This document shows, piece after piece, positions 15,276 to 22,617 of a stretch of 40,808 bases of DNA. Source of the stretch: DSNY01 sp016861185 (GTDB taxonomy: Bacteria > Pseudomonadota > Gammaproteobacteria > Burkholderiales > Burkholderiaceae_F); assembly GCA_030263275.1 (NCBI GenBank), contig SZOR01000073.1, forward strand, positions 1 through 40,808. Direction: 5' to 3'. Under the pieces are notes generated by a model, which saw nothing but the letters and a program-made list of their open reading frames with translations, did no database searches and had not been told where the DNA came from. Positions within the stretch are counted from its first letter, which is position 1. Every line of letters begins with the position of its first letter. A program made the position numbers and the translations under genes.

Positions 15276-18142
15276 CAGCCGTGCACGACGAGATCGTCTT
15301 CCGTCAGAGCGGCGGGCGACCACGCTGCACCGCCGGGGGGCACCAGCGTGCGCTGCCGCACGAACGCGGCGAACGCGTCGGCCGGCAGCGGCCGGCTGAT
15401 CAGATAACCCTGGATGCGGTGGCAGCCGAGCCGGCCCAGGAACTCGGCCTGTGCGGCGTGCTCCACGCCTTCGGCGACGATCTCCTTGCGCAGCGTATGC
15501 GCCATGCTGACGATCGCCGCGACGATCGCACCGGCGTCGCGGTCGGTGTCGGCGCCGACGATGAACGAGCGGTCGAGCTTGAGGATCGACGCGGGCAGGG
15601 TCTTCAGATAGCCGAGCGACGAGTAGCCGGTGCCGAAGTCGTCGATCGCCACGCGCACCCCCGCCTGCTCCAACCGGCGCAGCGCGTCGACGGCGAGTTC
15701 GCCGCCTTCGAGGAAAAGCGACTCGGTGACCTCGACCTCGAGTCCGTCGGCGGGTGTTCCCGAATTCACCAGCGCCGAGTCGACGCCGTGCAGGAAGTCC
15801 TTGCGGCGCAGCTGCCGGTTCGACACGTTGACCGCGACGCGCGGCACGACCACGCCGGCGCGGCGCCAGCGCGCGTGCTGCGCGCAGGCTTCTTCGATGA
15901 CCCACGCGCCGATCGGATCGATCAGTCCGCTTTCCTCGGCGAACTGGATGAAGTCGCCGGGCGCCAACAGCCCGCGCTGCGGGTGCTGCCAGCGCACCAG
16001 CGCCTCGGCCGAGCACACCTGGCCGGTGCGCAGGTCGACCTGCGGCTGGTAGTGCAGCACCAGCTCGCCGCGCTCCAGCGCGCGGCGCAGCTCGCGGTCG
16101 AGCGTGGCGCGGCGGTTGGCGTCGACGTTCATGCTCTCTTCGAAGAAGACGAAGCCGCCGCGCCCCTGCTCCTTGGCGCGGTACATCGCGGTGTCGGCCT
16201 TCTTCAGCAGCTCGGTGGAGGTCATGCCGTCGTCGGGGAACATCGCGATGCCGATGCTCGCGCCGGCATGGATCTTCTGGCCGTCGACGTCGAGCGGATC
16301 GGCGAGCGCCTTGAGCAACTGCTGCGCGACCGCGCCGGCCTCGCGCGCGGACGACAGCCCCGTCAGCACGATCGTGAATTCGTCGCCGCCCAGCCGCGCG
16401 ACGGTGTCGGAGTCGCGTACCGCCCCCTTGATGCGTTCGGCCGCGCGCCGCAGCAGCTCGTCGCCGGCCGCATGCCCCAGCGTGTCGTTGGTCTGCTTGA
16501 AGCGGTCCAGGTCGAGGAACAGCAGCCCGACGCGATGCTTCTCGCGGCGCGCGTGCGCGAGCTCCTGATCGAGCAGCGCGAGCAGGTAGTGCCGGTTCGG
16601 CAGTCCCGTCAGCACGTCCAGGTGCGCCTGCAGATAGAGCTTGCGGTCGCGCTCCGCGCTCGCCACCGCGACCGCGAGCCGGTCGACGATGCTCATCAGC
16701 AGCGACATCTGTTCGCGGGCGAGCGGCTTGGGGTCGTGCATCGCGAGCGCGAACACGCCCCACAGACGGTCGCCGCGCGCGATCGGCCGAATCCAGTACG
16801 CGCTGTTCTCCTTGGCGCCGATGCGCGACAGGTAAGCCTGCGGCAGCGGCGGCTTGCGCGTCCAGTCGTGCGCCTCGTCGCGGCCGAACGGAAGTGCGGC
16901 CGCACTGCAGCGGACGTCGGCGCGGCGGATGCCGGCCTTGTCGTCGCGCCACAGGTAGTACACGCGCATCGTGTCCGGCGCCTCGACGTCGAACAGGCCG
17001 AAGCTGACGACGTCGGCCGTGCTGATCCGGCGCACGCAGCGCAGCGCGCTGGCGGCGACGTTGCGCAGATCCAGATCGGTCAGGATCATGCGGTCGATCT
17101 CGGACAACGCCTTCAGCGTGCGGAAGTGCAGGCCGAGCGTGGCGACCATGGCGTTGAAGGAGCCCGCAAGCTGGCCGAACTCGTCGCGCGTGCGCACGTC
17201 GACCTTGGCCGAGAAGTCCTGCGAGGCCATCGCCTGCGTGCCCGCCAGCAGCCGCTGCAGCGGGAAAAGCACGCGCCGGATCTGCTCGAAGCTGAGCAGC
17301 ACGACGATCGCGAGCGACAGCGCGACGATCGGGATGAACGCCGAGCGGAACGACTCCGCCGCGCGCATCGCGTACGACTCGGGCTGGCTGGCGGTGACGA
17401 TCCAGTCGGCCGTGCCGAAGCGCACCTGCATCGGCAGCGGCCAGGCGCCGGCGCGCTGCAGTTCCCCGCCGTCGTGCAGAACGACCGAACGTGCGCCGGT
17501 GGCGGTCGGCAAAGTCACCAGCTTGGCCGCGGCGACGCCGAGCGCGGGGCGCGCGCAGTGCAGCGAGCGCCCGGTTTCGGTCGTCACGCAGAACTCGGTC
17601 ATCGCCGGCTGCAGGTCGGCGTCGCCCCACAGGTAATCCGGTGCGATCGTCGCCAGCAGCAGGCCGGGCTCGCCGCCGCCGGGCAGGCGGCTGACGTAGA
17701 CGACGTGGGGCGGGTCATTGGCTGCAAGCACGAGCGCGGGACGCCCGGCGGCGATGCGGGCGAGCGCGTCGGCCGGGAGTGTGACGTCATGTGTGGTGCC
17801 GGCGCGCAACAGCGTCGCGCCGGCCGCGTCGCGCGCTTCGACGCCGGCGAGCTCCTTGCCGACGCGCGTGACGAGCCGGCCGAGCTTCGCCGCGCCGCCG
17901 GCCGGATCGTCGCGGACTTCGGCGGCCAGCTCGTCGAGCCAGATCAGGCGGTCGAGCAGGGACATGCCGTAGACCTTGCCCGCCTGCACGAGGTCGGCAT
18001 CGCGCTCGCGCCCCAGCACCGACTCGACCTTGCCGAGCGACAGCACGCCCATCGCCAGGATCGGCACCGACGCGGCGACGAAGAACAGCGCGAAGATGCG
18101 CCGGCCGATCCGGCTGCGCAGCAGCGACAGGGCCGGGCGCAT
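15275..18142 (-). CDS. Membrane-bound GAF-GGDEF-EAL cyclic-di-GMP enzyme
   Basis: The 955-residue protein has TM1 (about 15-36), a periplasmic sensor region (about 37-265), TM2 (about 267-287), HAMP, a GAF-like domain (about 355-510), GGDEF (about 515-680) and EAL (about 690-945). The diguanylate cyclase site is intact (RLGGDEF near residue 584) with a product-inhibition RxxD five residues before it (RDSD). The phosphodiesterase side keeps AEALVRWQHP, NVSNRQL, EVTESL, AIDDFGTGYSSLGYL, KLDRSFI and EGVE. Both activities are therefore possible. The frame is open far upstream, but the ATG at 18142 overlaps the pseudopilin stop (TGATG) and begins the first membrane helix, so it is the likely start. 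It is the second gene of an operon with the pseudopilin. Confidence 0.93.
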   Translation of the reverse strand: MRPALSLLRSRIGRRIFALFFVAASVPILAMGVLSLGKVESVLGRERDADLVQAGKVYGMSLLDRLIWLDELAAEVRDDPAGGAAKLGRLVTRVGKELAGVEARDAAGATLLRAGTTHDVTLPADALARIAAGRPALVLAANDPPHVVYVSRLPGGGEPGLLLATIAPDYLWGDADLQPAMTEFCVTTETGRSLHCARPALGVAAAKLVTLPTATGARSVVLHDGGELQRAGAWPLPMQVRFGTADWIVTASQPESYAMRAAESFRSAFIPIVALSLAIVVLLSFEQIRRVLFPLQRLLAGTQAMASQDFSAKVDVRTRDEFGQLAGSFNAMVATLGLHFRTLKALSEIDRMILTDLDLRNVAASALRCVRRISTADVVSFGLFDVEAPDTMRVYYLWRDDKAGIRRADVRCSAAALPFGRDEAHDWTRKPPLPQAYLSRIGAKENSAYWIRPIARGDRLWGVFALAMHDPKPLAREQMSLLMSIVDRLAVAVASAERDRKLYLQAHLDVLTGLPNRHYLLALLDQELAHARREKHRVGLLFLDLDRFKQTNDTLGHAAGDELLRRAAERIKGAVRDSDTVARLGGDEFTIVLTGLSSAREAGAVAQQLLKALADPLDVDGQKIHAGASIGIAMFPDDGMTSTELLKKADTAMYRAKEQGRGGFVFFEESMNVDANRRATLDRELRRALERGELVLHYQPQVDLRTGQVCSAEALVRWQHPQRGLLAPGDFIQFAEESGLIDPIGAWVIEEACAQHARWRRAGVVVPRVAVNVSNRQLRRKDFLHGVDSALVNSGTPADGLEVEVTESLFLEGGELAVDALRRLEQAGVRVAIDDFGTGYSSLGYLKTLPASILKLDRSFIVGADTDRDAGAIVAAIVSMAHTLRKEIVAEGVEHAAQAEFLGRLGCHRIQGYLISRPLPADAFAAFVRQRTLVPPGGAAWSPAALTEDDLVVHG

Positions 18143-18630
18143 CAGTAGTAGTCCCGCACCAGGCCGACGAAGCGACCGTTGCGCGCGCGGATCACGTCGT
18201 CCTGGCTGAGCTGCGCGGTCAGTGGCAGCACCGTGCGGCCGTCGCGGCCGGCGCTGTACAGGTCGTAATCGCTGTTGATCGGGTGCAGGTTGCGGTCCTT
18301 GCGCGCGTTGATCAGGTTGGCCGGATCGCGCAGGTTCAGGTACTGGTAGGGCCGGCCCCAGGGATCGCGCAGGCCGGCCGCGCCGATGTCGGCCAGGCTG
18401 TCGGGCAGCGCGCCCGGATGCGTCAGCTCGAACTGGGCGATCTTCGCGTCGATGTCCTGGATGTCGGCGCGTGCCTGCGCCACGCGTGCGCGTTCGACGT
18501 AGTCCGTGTAGGCGGGGATGGCAAACGCCGCGAACAGCGCCAGCACCGCGATCGCGACCGCGATCTCGACGAGCGTCATTCCGCGCGAAGAGCGCGGCGC
18601 GATCGGGATCTGGCAGTGCGGCGTGCGCAT
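18142..18630 (-). CDS. Orphan type II/IV pseudopilin (GspG/PilE-like)
   Basis: The 162-residue protein has a prepilin peptidase site SSRG/MTLVEIAVAIAV, with Gly at -1 and Glu at +5, a single hydrophobic helix, and a C-terminal head containing DPWGRPYQYLNLRD, typical of GspG-like major pseudopilins. A GGAAGGAG box directly before the ATG at 18630 supports the start, which leaves an 17-residue leader. No other pilus or secretion gene is nearby. It shares a transcript with the c-di-GMP enzyme that follows (TGATG overlap), suggesting linked roles in surface sensing or secretion, but this is inference. Confidence 0.87.
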   Translation of the reverse strand: MRTPHCQIPIAPRSSRGMTLVEIAVAIAVLALFAAFAIPAYTDYVERARVAQARADIQDIDAKIAQFELTHPGALPDSLADIGAAGLRDPWGRPYQYLNLRDPANLINARKDRNLHPINSDYDLYSAGRDGRTVLPLTAQLSQDDVIRARNGRFVGLVRDYY

Positions 18631-18866
18631 GGCTCCTTCCGGACCTCCCGGCGCATGAGCGGAGGTTGGACACTTCGCGGCACCCGCCGAAACGGCGCCA
18701 GCGATTCGGCGGACGCGCGAACGCCGCGGTCTGCGCCGTTCCGTTCATATCGGCATGCGCACGGGCGGCTTGAGGCGACCGATCGGCGATCGGCGGCCGG
18801 TCGCCGGGGCGCAGGCGAGGGCGACCGAAGGGGCCGTCCGGTGGGCGTCGGTAGACTTCGCCCGCC

Positions 18867-20088
18867 ATGCGCGTCCTCGTCATCGGCGCCGGCGTGATCG
18901 GACTCACGACGGCGTACTTCCTGCAGCGCCAGGGTTTCGAAGTCACCGTCGTCGATCGCGAAACGGGGGTGGGCCGCGGCGCCAGCGGCGGCAACGGTGC
19001 GCAGCTCTCGTATTCGTACGTCGCTCCGCTGGCCGAGCCTTCGGTCCTCGCCAAGCTGCCGTCGCTGCTGTTTGCGCGCGATTCGCCGCTCGTTTTCCGC
19101 CCGCGGCTCGAGCCCGCGCAATGGCTCTGGGGGATGCGCTTCCTGGCGGCTGCCACGCGCGAGCGGGCGCGGGCGACGACCGCGGCGCTGCTCAAGCTCG
19201 CGTTCCTGTCGCGCGATCTGGTCGAACCGCTGATCGCCGACGAGGCGATCACCTGCGACTTCAAGCGCGGCGGCAAGCTCGTCGTGTATCCCGACGAAGC
19301 GTCGTTCGCCGCCGCGCGCGCGCAGGTCGAGTACCAGGCCACGCTGGGCTGCGAGCAGATGCTGCTGTCGCGCGAGTTGTGCGTCGGCCGGGAGCCGGCG
19401 CTCGCGGGCTACGCGGACCGGATCGTCGGCGGCGTGTGGACGCCGAGCGACGCCGCGGCCGATTGTGCGGCCTTCTGCGAGCAGCTTGCCGATCGCCTGC
19501 GCGATCGCGGCGTGCGCTTCGAGCTGGGCCGCGAAGTCAGTTCGCTGCGGGTGCGCAACGGGCGTTTCGAAGGCGCCGACGTCGACGGCGGATCGCTCGC
19601 CGCGGATGTCTGTGTGCTCGCCGCCGGCAGCCATGCCCCGCGGCTTGCGCGCGATGCCGGCTTGCGCCTTCCGATCTATCCGCTGAAAGGCTACGCGATC
19701 ACGCTGCCGGTGGCGCGCGGCGCGCCGCTGCCGGGCTGCTCGATCACCGACATCCGCCGCAAGGTCGTCTTCGCTCCGCTCGGGGCGCGCGTGCGCGTCG
19801 CCGGTTTCGTCGAGATGGCCGGCCATGACGGTGATCGGGCTGAAGGCGGACCTGCGCACCGAGCTGCAGCCCTGGTGCGGTTTTCGACCCGCCACGCCTT
19901 CGGGGCTTCCGATCATCGGCGCCACACCGGTCGAAGGCCTGTACCTCAACGTCGGCCACGGCACGCTCGGCTGGACGCTCGCCGCGGGCAGCGCGAAGCT
20001 TCTGGCCGAGGTCGTTGCGGGCGCGCGGTCCTTCGGCACGCTCAGGGCGCCGCCTACAATCGATCCGCGTCCGTTCGCCTTCACCTGA
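18867..20088 (+). pseudogene. D-amino-acid dehydrogenase-like FAD oxidoreductase, frameshifted
   Basis: The gene encodes a DadA-type enzyme that oxidises D-amino acids, feeding electrons to the respiratory chain. The N-terminal FAD site is MRVLVIGAGVIGLTTAYFL (G7, G9, G12) and the first frame runs to RVRVAGFVEMAGHD near 19825. The expected C-terminus (ELQPWCGFRPATPSGLPIIG and LYLNVGHGTLGWTLAAGSAK) continues in a different frame up to the TGA at 20088. Between these blocks about 13 residues remain where E. coli DadA has about 30, so a small deletion that is not a multiple of three fits better than a single base error. Unless a sequencing error is involved, the product lacks its substrate-side C-terminus. 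The original frame stays open into the next gene, which can create a false fusion in automatic annotation. Confidence 0.8.
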
Positions 20089-20096
20089 AGATCCCC

Positions 20097-21440
20097 ATGC
20101 ACCACGAATCGCACATCCTGCATCGCCAGCTCCGCGGCCGGTATCCGCTCGCCGTGTCCGCGCAGGGCTGCTTCATCACCGACGCGAGCGGCAAGCGCTA
20201 TCTCGACGCCTCCGGCGGCGCCGCGGTGTCCTGCCTCGGCCACGGCCACCCCGACGTGCTGCAGGCAATGCACGCGCAGATCGAGCGGATCGCGTACGCG
20301 CACACGAGCTTCTTCTCGACCGAGGTCGCCGAGCAGCTCGCCGACGCGCTGATCGCCGAGGCGCCGGCGGGCATGTCGCACGTGTATCTCGTCTCCGGCG
20401 GCTCGGAGGCGATGGAAGCGGCGCTGAAGCTCGCGCGCCAGTACTTCGTCGAGACCGGCCAGCCGCAGCGCGCGAAGTTCATCGCGCGCCGCAATTCGTA
20501 CCACGGCAACACGCTGGGCGCGCTGGCGGTCGGCGGCAACGTCTGGCGGCGCCGGCAGTTCGCGCCGCTGCTGATCGACGTCGAGCACGTGAGCCCCACC
20601 TACGCGTATCGCGACCAGCGCGACGGCGAATCGCCCGCGCAGTACGGCGAGCGGCTCGCGCGCGAACTGGAAGAGACGATCGCGCGCGTCGGCGGCGAGA
20701 ACGTCATCGCCTTCGTCGCGGAGACGGTCGGCGGCGCCACGAGCGGCTGCCTGACGCCGCCGCCCGGCTACTTCCAGCGCGTGCGCGAGATCTGCGACCG
20801 CCACGGTATCCTGCTGATCCTCGACGAGGTGATGTGCGGGATGGGCCGCACCGGCACGCTGCACGCGTGCGAGCAGGAGGGGGTGGCGCCCGATCTGATG
20901 GCGGTCGCGAAGGGGCTGGGCGGCGGTTTCCAGCCGGTCGGCGCGGTGCTGGTCGGCGGGCGCGTGATCGATGCGCTCGCGCAGGGCTCGGGCTTCTTCC
21001 AGCACGGCCACACCTACATCGGCCACCCGGTCGCGTGTGCCGCCGCGCTCGCGGTGCAGCGAGTGCTCAAGCGCGACCGGCTCGTCGAGCGCTGCGCGCG
21101 CCAGGGCGAGAAGCTGCGCGACCGGCTCGACGATGCTTTCGGCGAGCACGAGCACGTCGGCGACATCCGCGGGCGCGGGCTGTTCCGGGCGATCGAGCTG
21201 GTGCGCGACCGCGCGACCAAGGAGCCTTTCGATCCCAAGCTCAAGCTCGCCGCGCGCATCAAGCACGAGGCGATGGAACTGGGGCTGATGTGCTACCCGA
21301 TGGGCGGAACGATCGACGGCGCGCGCGGCGATCACGTGTTGCTCGCGCCGCCGTTCATCGTCACCGACGAGGAGCTCGATCTGCTGATCGAGCGGCTGGT
21401 CGAGGCGGTCGATACCGCCGTCGCCGGCGCTGTGGGCTGA
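20097..21440 (+). CDS. Class III PLP aminotransferase
   Basis: The 447-residue protein is a fold-type I, class III (omega) aminotransferase. It shows VSGGSEAMEAALKLARQYF, the substrate/PLP block RNSYHGNTLGALAVGGN, the PLP aspartate in LILDEVMCGMGRTG, the Schiff-base lysine K272 in MAVAKGLGGGFQPVGA, and HGHTYIGHPVACAAALAV. These enzymes move amino groups between omega-amino compounds or amino acids and a keto acid. The ATG at 20097, 8 bases after the stop of the dadA-like gene, begins the family sequence; the same frame is open further upstream only because of the dadA frameshift. A TAXI-TRAP transporter follows after 100 bases, hinting at joint amino-compound uptake and use. Confidence 0.92.
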   Translation: MHHESHILHRQLRGRYPLAVSAQGCFITDASGKRYLDASGGAAVSCLGHGHPDVLQAMHAQIERIAYAHTSFFSTEVAEQLADALIAEAPAGMSHVYLVSGGSEAMEAALKLARQYFVETGQPQRAKFIARRNSYHGNTLGALAVGGNVWRRRQFAPLLIDVEHVSPTYAYRDQRDGESPAQYGERLARELEETIARVGGENVIAFVAETVGGATSGCLTPPPGYFQRVREICDRHGILLILDEVMCGMGRTGTLHACEQEGVAPDLMAVAKGLGGGFQPVGAVLVGGRVIDALAQGSGFFQHGHTYIGHPVACAAALAVQRVLKRDRLVERCARQGEKLRDRLDDAFGEHEHVGDIRGRGLFRAIELVRDRATKEPFDPKLKLAARIKHEAMELGLMCYPMGGTIDGARGDHVLLAPPFIVTDEELDLLIERLVEAVDTAVAGAVG

Positions 21441-21540
21441 TACGTACATCCGCAGGGCATCCGGCTTGCATCGGCTCGACGCGGAGGGTAAGGTCGCCCA
21501 CCGCTGCGAAACTTTCGTTCGATCGAGGAAGGAGAACACC

Positions 21541-22524
21541 ATGCGAATCAAGCTTTCCCTGACCGCTGCCGCGCTGGCATCGGCTTTCGTCGCCGCCGCT
21601 TCGCTGCCGCAGACGGCCAGCGCGCAGCAGCGCTTCATCACGATCGGCACCGGCGGCGTCACCGGCGTGTACTACCCGGCGGGCGGCGCGATCTGCCGGC
21701 TGGTCAACCGCGACCGCGCCAAGCACGGGCTGCGCTGCTCGGTCGAGTCGACCGGCGGCTCGGTGGCCAACGTCAATCTGCTGAAGTCCGGCGAGATCGA
21801 GTTCGGCGTGGCGCAGTCCGACGTGCAGTTCAATGCCACCAAGGGGCAGGGCCAGTTCCAGAAGGACGGCGCGTTCGGCGACCTGCGCGCGGTGTTCGCG
21901 CTGCATCCCGAGCCCTTCACCGTGGTCGCGCGCAAGGAAGCGAACGTCGCGAAGTTCGAGGACTTCAAGGGCAAGCGTTTCAACGTCGGCAACCCGGGCT
22001 CGGGTACGCTGGCGTCGATGAACGAGCTGCTGGCGGCGATGGGCTGGAAGATGAGCGACTTCGGCCTTGCGTCCGAGCTGCGGCCCGACGAGCACGGCCC
22101 GGCGCTGTGCGACGGCAAGATCGACGGCTTCTTCTACGCGGTCGGTCACCCTTCGGCCAACATCCAGGATCCGACGACGATCTGCGGCGCCAAGCTCGTT
22201 TCGCTGACCGGACCGGCGGTCGACAAGCTCGTCAAGGACAAGCCGTACTACGCGATCGCGACGATTCCGGGCGGCATGTACCCGAACAATCCGCAGCCGA
22301 CGACGACCTACGGCGTGCAGGCGACCGTCGTCAGCTCGGCCAAGGTGCCGGCCGACGTCGCCTACACGGTCGTCAAGACGGTCTTCGAAAACCTCGACGA
22401 GTTCAAGAAGCTGCACCCGGCGCTCGCCAACCTGAAACCCGAGGAGATGGTCAAGAACGGCCTGTCGGCGCCGCTGCACGAGGGTGCACTGCGCTATTAC
22501 CGCGAAAAGGGCTGGATCAAGTAA
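21541..22524 (+). CDS. TAXI-family TRAP transporter solute-binding protein
   Basis: The 327-residue periplasmic protein has a signal peptide with likely cleavage after A28 (LPQTASA/QQRF) and TAXI-family blocks ITIGTGGVTGVYYPAGGAIC, STGGSVANVNLLKSGEIEFG, ALHPEPFTVVARK and FNVGNPGSGTLASMNELL. It captures a small organic solute and hands it to the fused TRAP permease encoded downstream. AAGGAG precedes the ATG at 21541. Related TAXI proteins bind glutamate or dicarboxylates, but the ligand here is unknown. Two hairpins separate it from the permease gene, fitting higher production of the binding protein than of the permease. Confidence 0.93.
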   Translation: MRIKLSLTAAALASAFVAAASLPQTASAQQRFITIGTGGVTGVYYPAGGAICRLVNRDRAKHGLRCSVESTGGSVANVNLLKSGEIEFGVAQSDVQFNATKGQGQFQKDGAFGDLRAVFALHPEPFTVVARKEANVAKFEDFKGKRFNVGNPGSGTLASMNELLAAMGWKMSDFGLASELRPDEHGPALCDGKIDGFFYAVGHPSANIQDPTTICGAKLVSLTGPAVDKLVKDKPYYAIATIPGGMYPNNPQPTTTYGVQATVVSSAKVPADVAYTVVKTVFENLDEFKKLHPALANLKPEEMVKNGLSAPLHEGALRYYREKGWIK

Positions 22525-22533
22525 GGCCCCGCG

Positions 22534-22554
22534 GCACCGGGCGTCGCCCGGTGC
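22534..22554 (+). promoter_or_regulatory. Intercistronic hairpin after TAXI gene
   Basis: GCACCGGGC-GTC-GCCCGGTGC is a perfect 9-bp stem with a 3-base loop, 10 bases beyond the TAXI binding-protein stop codon. It has no T-tract. Together with the terminator-like hairpin that follows, it may protect the upstream message from 3' exonucleases. Confidence 0.55.
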
Positions 22555-22574
22555 ACCAGGCGGTTTAAAGTGAG

Positions 22575-22604
22575 CGGGCGGCCAACGAGCCGCCCGTCTT
22601 TTTT
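22575..22604 (+). terminator. Intrinsic terminator between TAXI and TRAP permease genes
   Basis: CGGGCGGC (22575-22582) pairs with GCCGCCCG (22589-22596) around a CAACGA loop and is followed by TCTTTTTT. This is a complete Rho-independent terminator, 13 bases before the permease start codon. It probably acts as a partial terminator that lowers permease expression relative to the binding protein. An earlier in-frame GTG at 22570 would put it inside the coding region and is therefore rejected as start. Confidence 0.78.
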
Positions 22605-22617
22605 CGAGGGGGCGCGC

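Noticed and set aside
14957..18148. A 1063-codon plus-strand open frame opposite the GGDEF-EAL gene.
   Set aside because: It is an antisense shadow typical of very GC-rich genes: Arg/Gln/Ala-rich with no domain, while the opposite strand has complete catalytic motifs.
15275..19342. A 1355-codon open frame on the minus strand upstream of and including the GGDEF-EAL gene.
   Set aside because: The first 400 codons are antisense to the dadA-like gene and a shadow of the pseudopilin gene, with low-complexity composition; the real start is the ATG at 18142.
18867..21440. An oxidoreductase-aminotransferase fusion protein of 857 residues.
   Set aside because: The DadA C-terminus is in another frame and ends at 20088; the linker between the halves is out-of-frame shadow, and the aminotransferase has its own ATG at 20097.
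22570..22617. An earlier GTG start for the TRAP permease.
   Set aside because: These codons lie in an intrinsic terminator hairpin and T-tract; the GTG at 22618 has its own GAGGGGG box.
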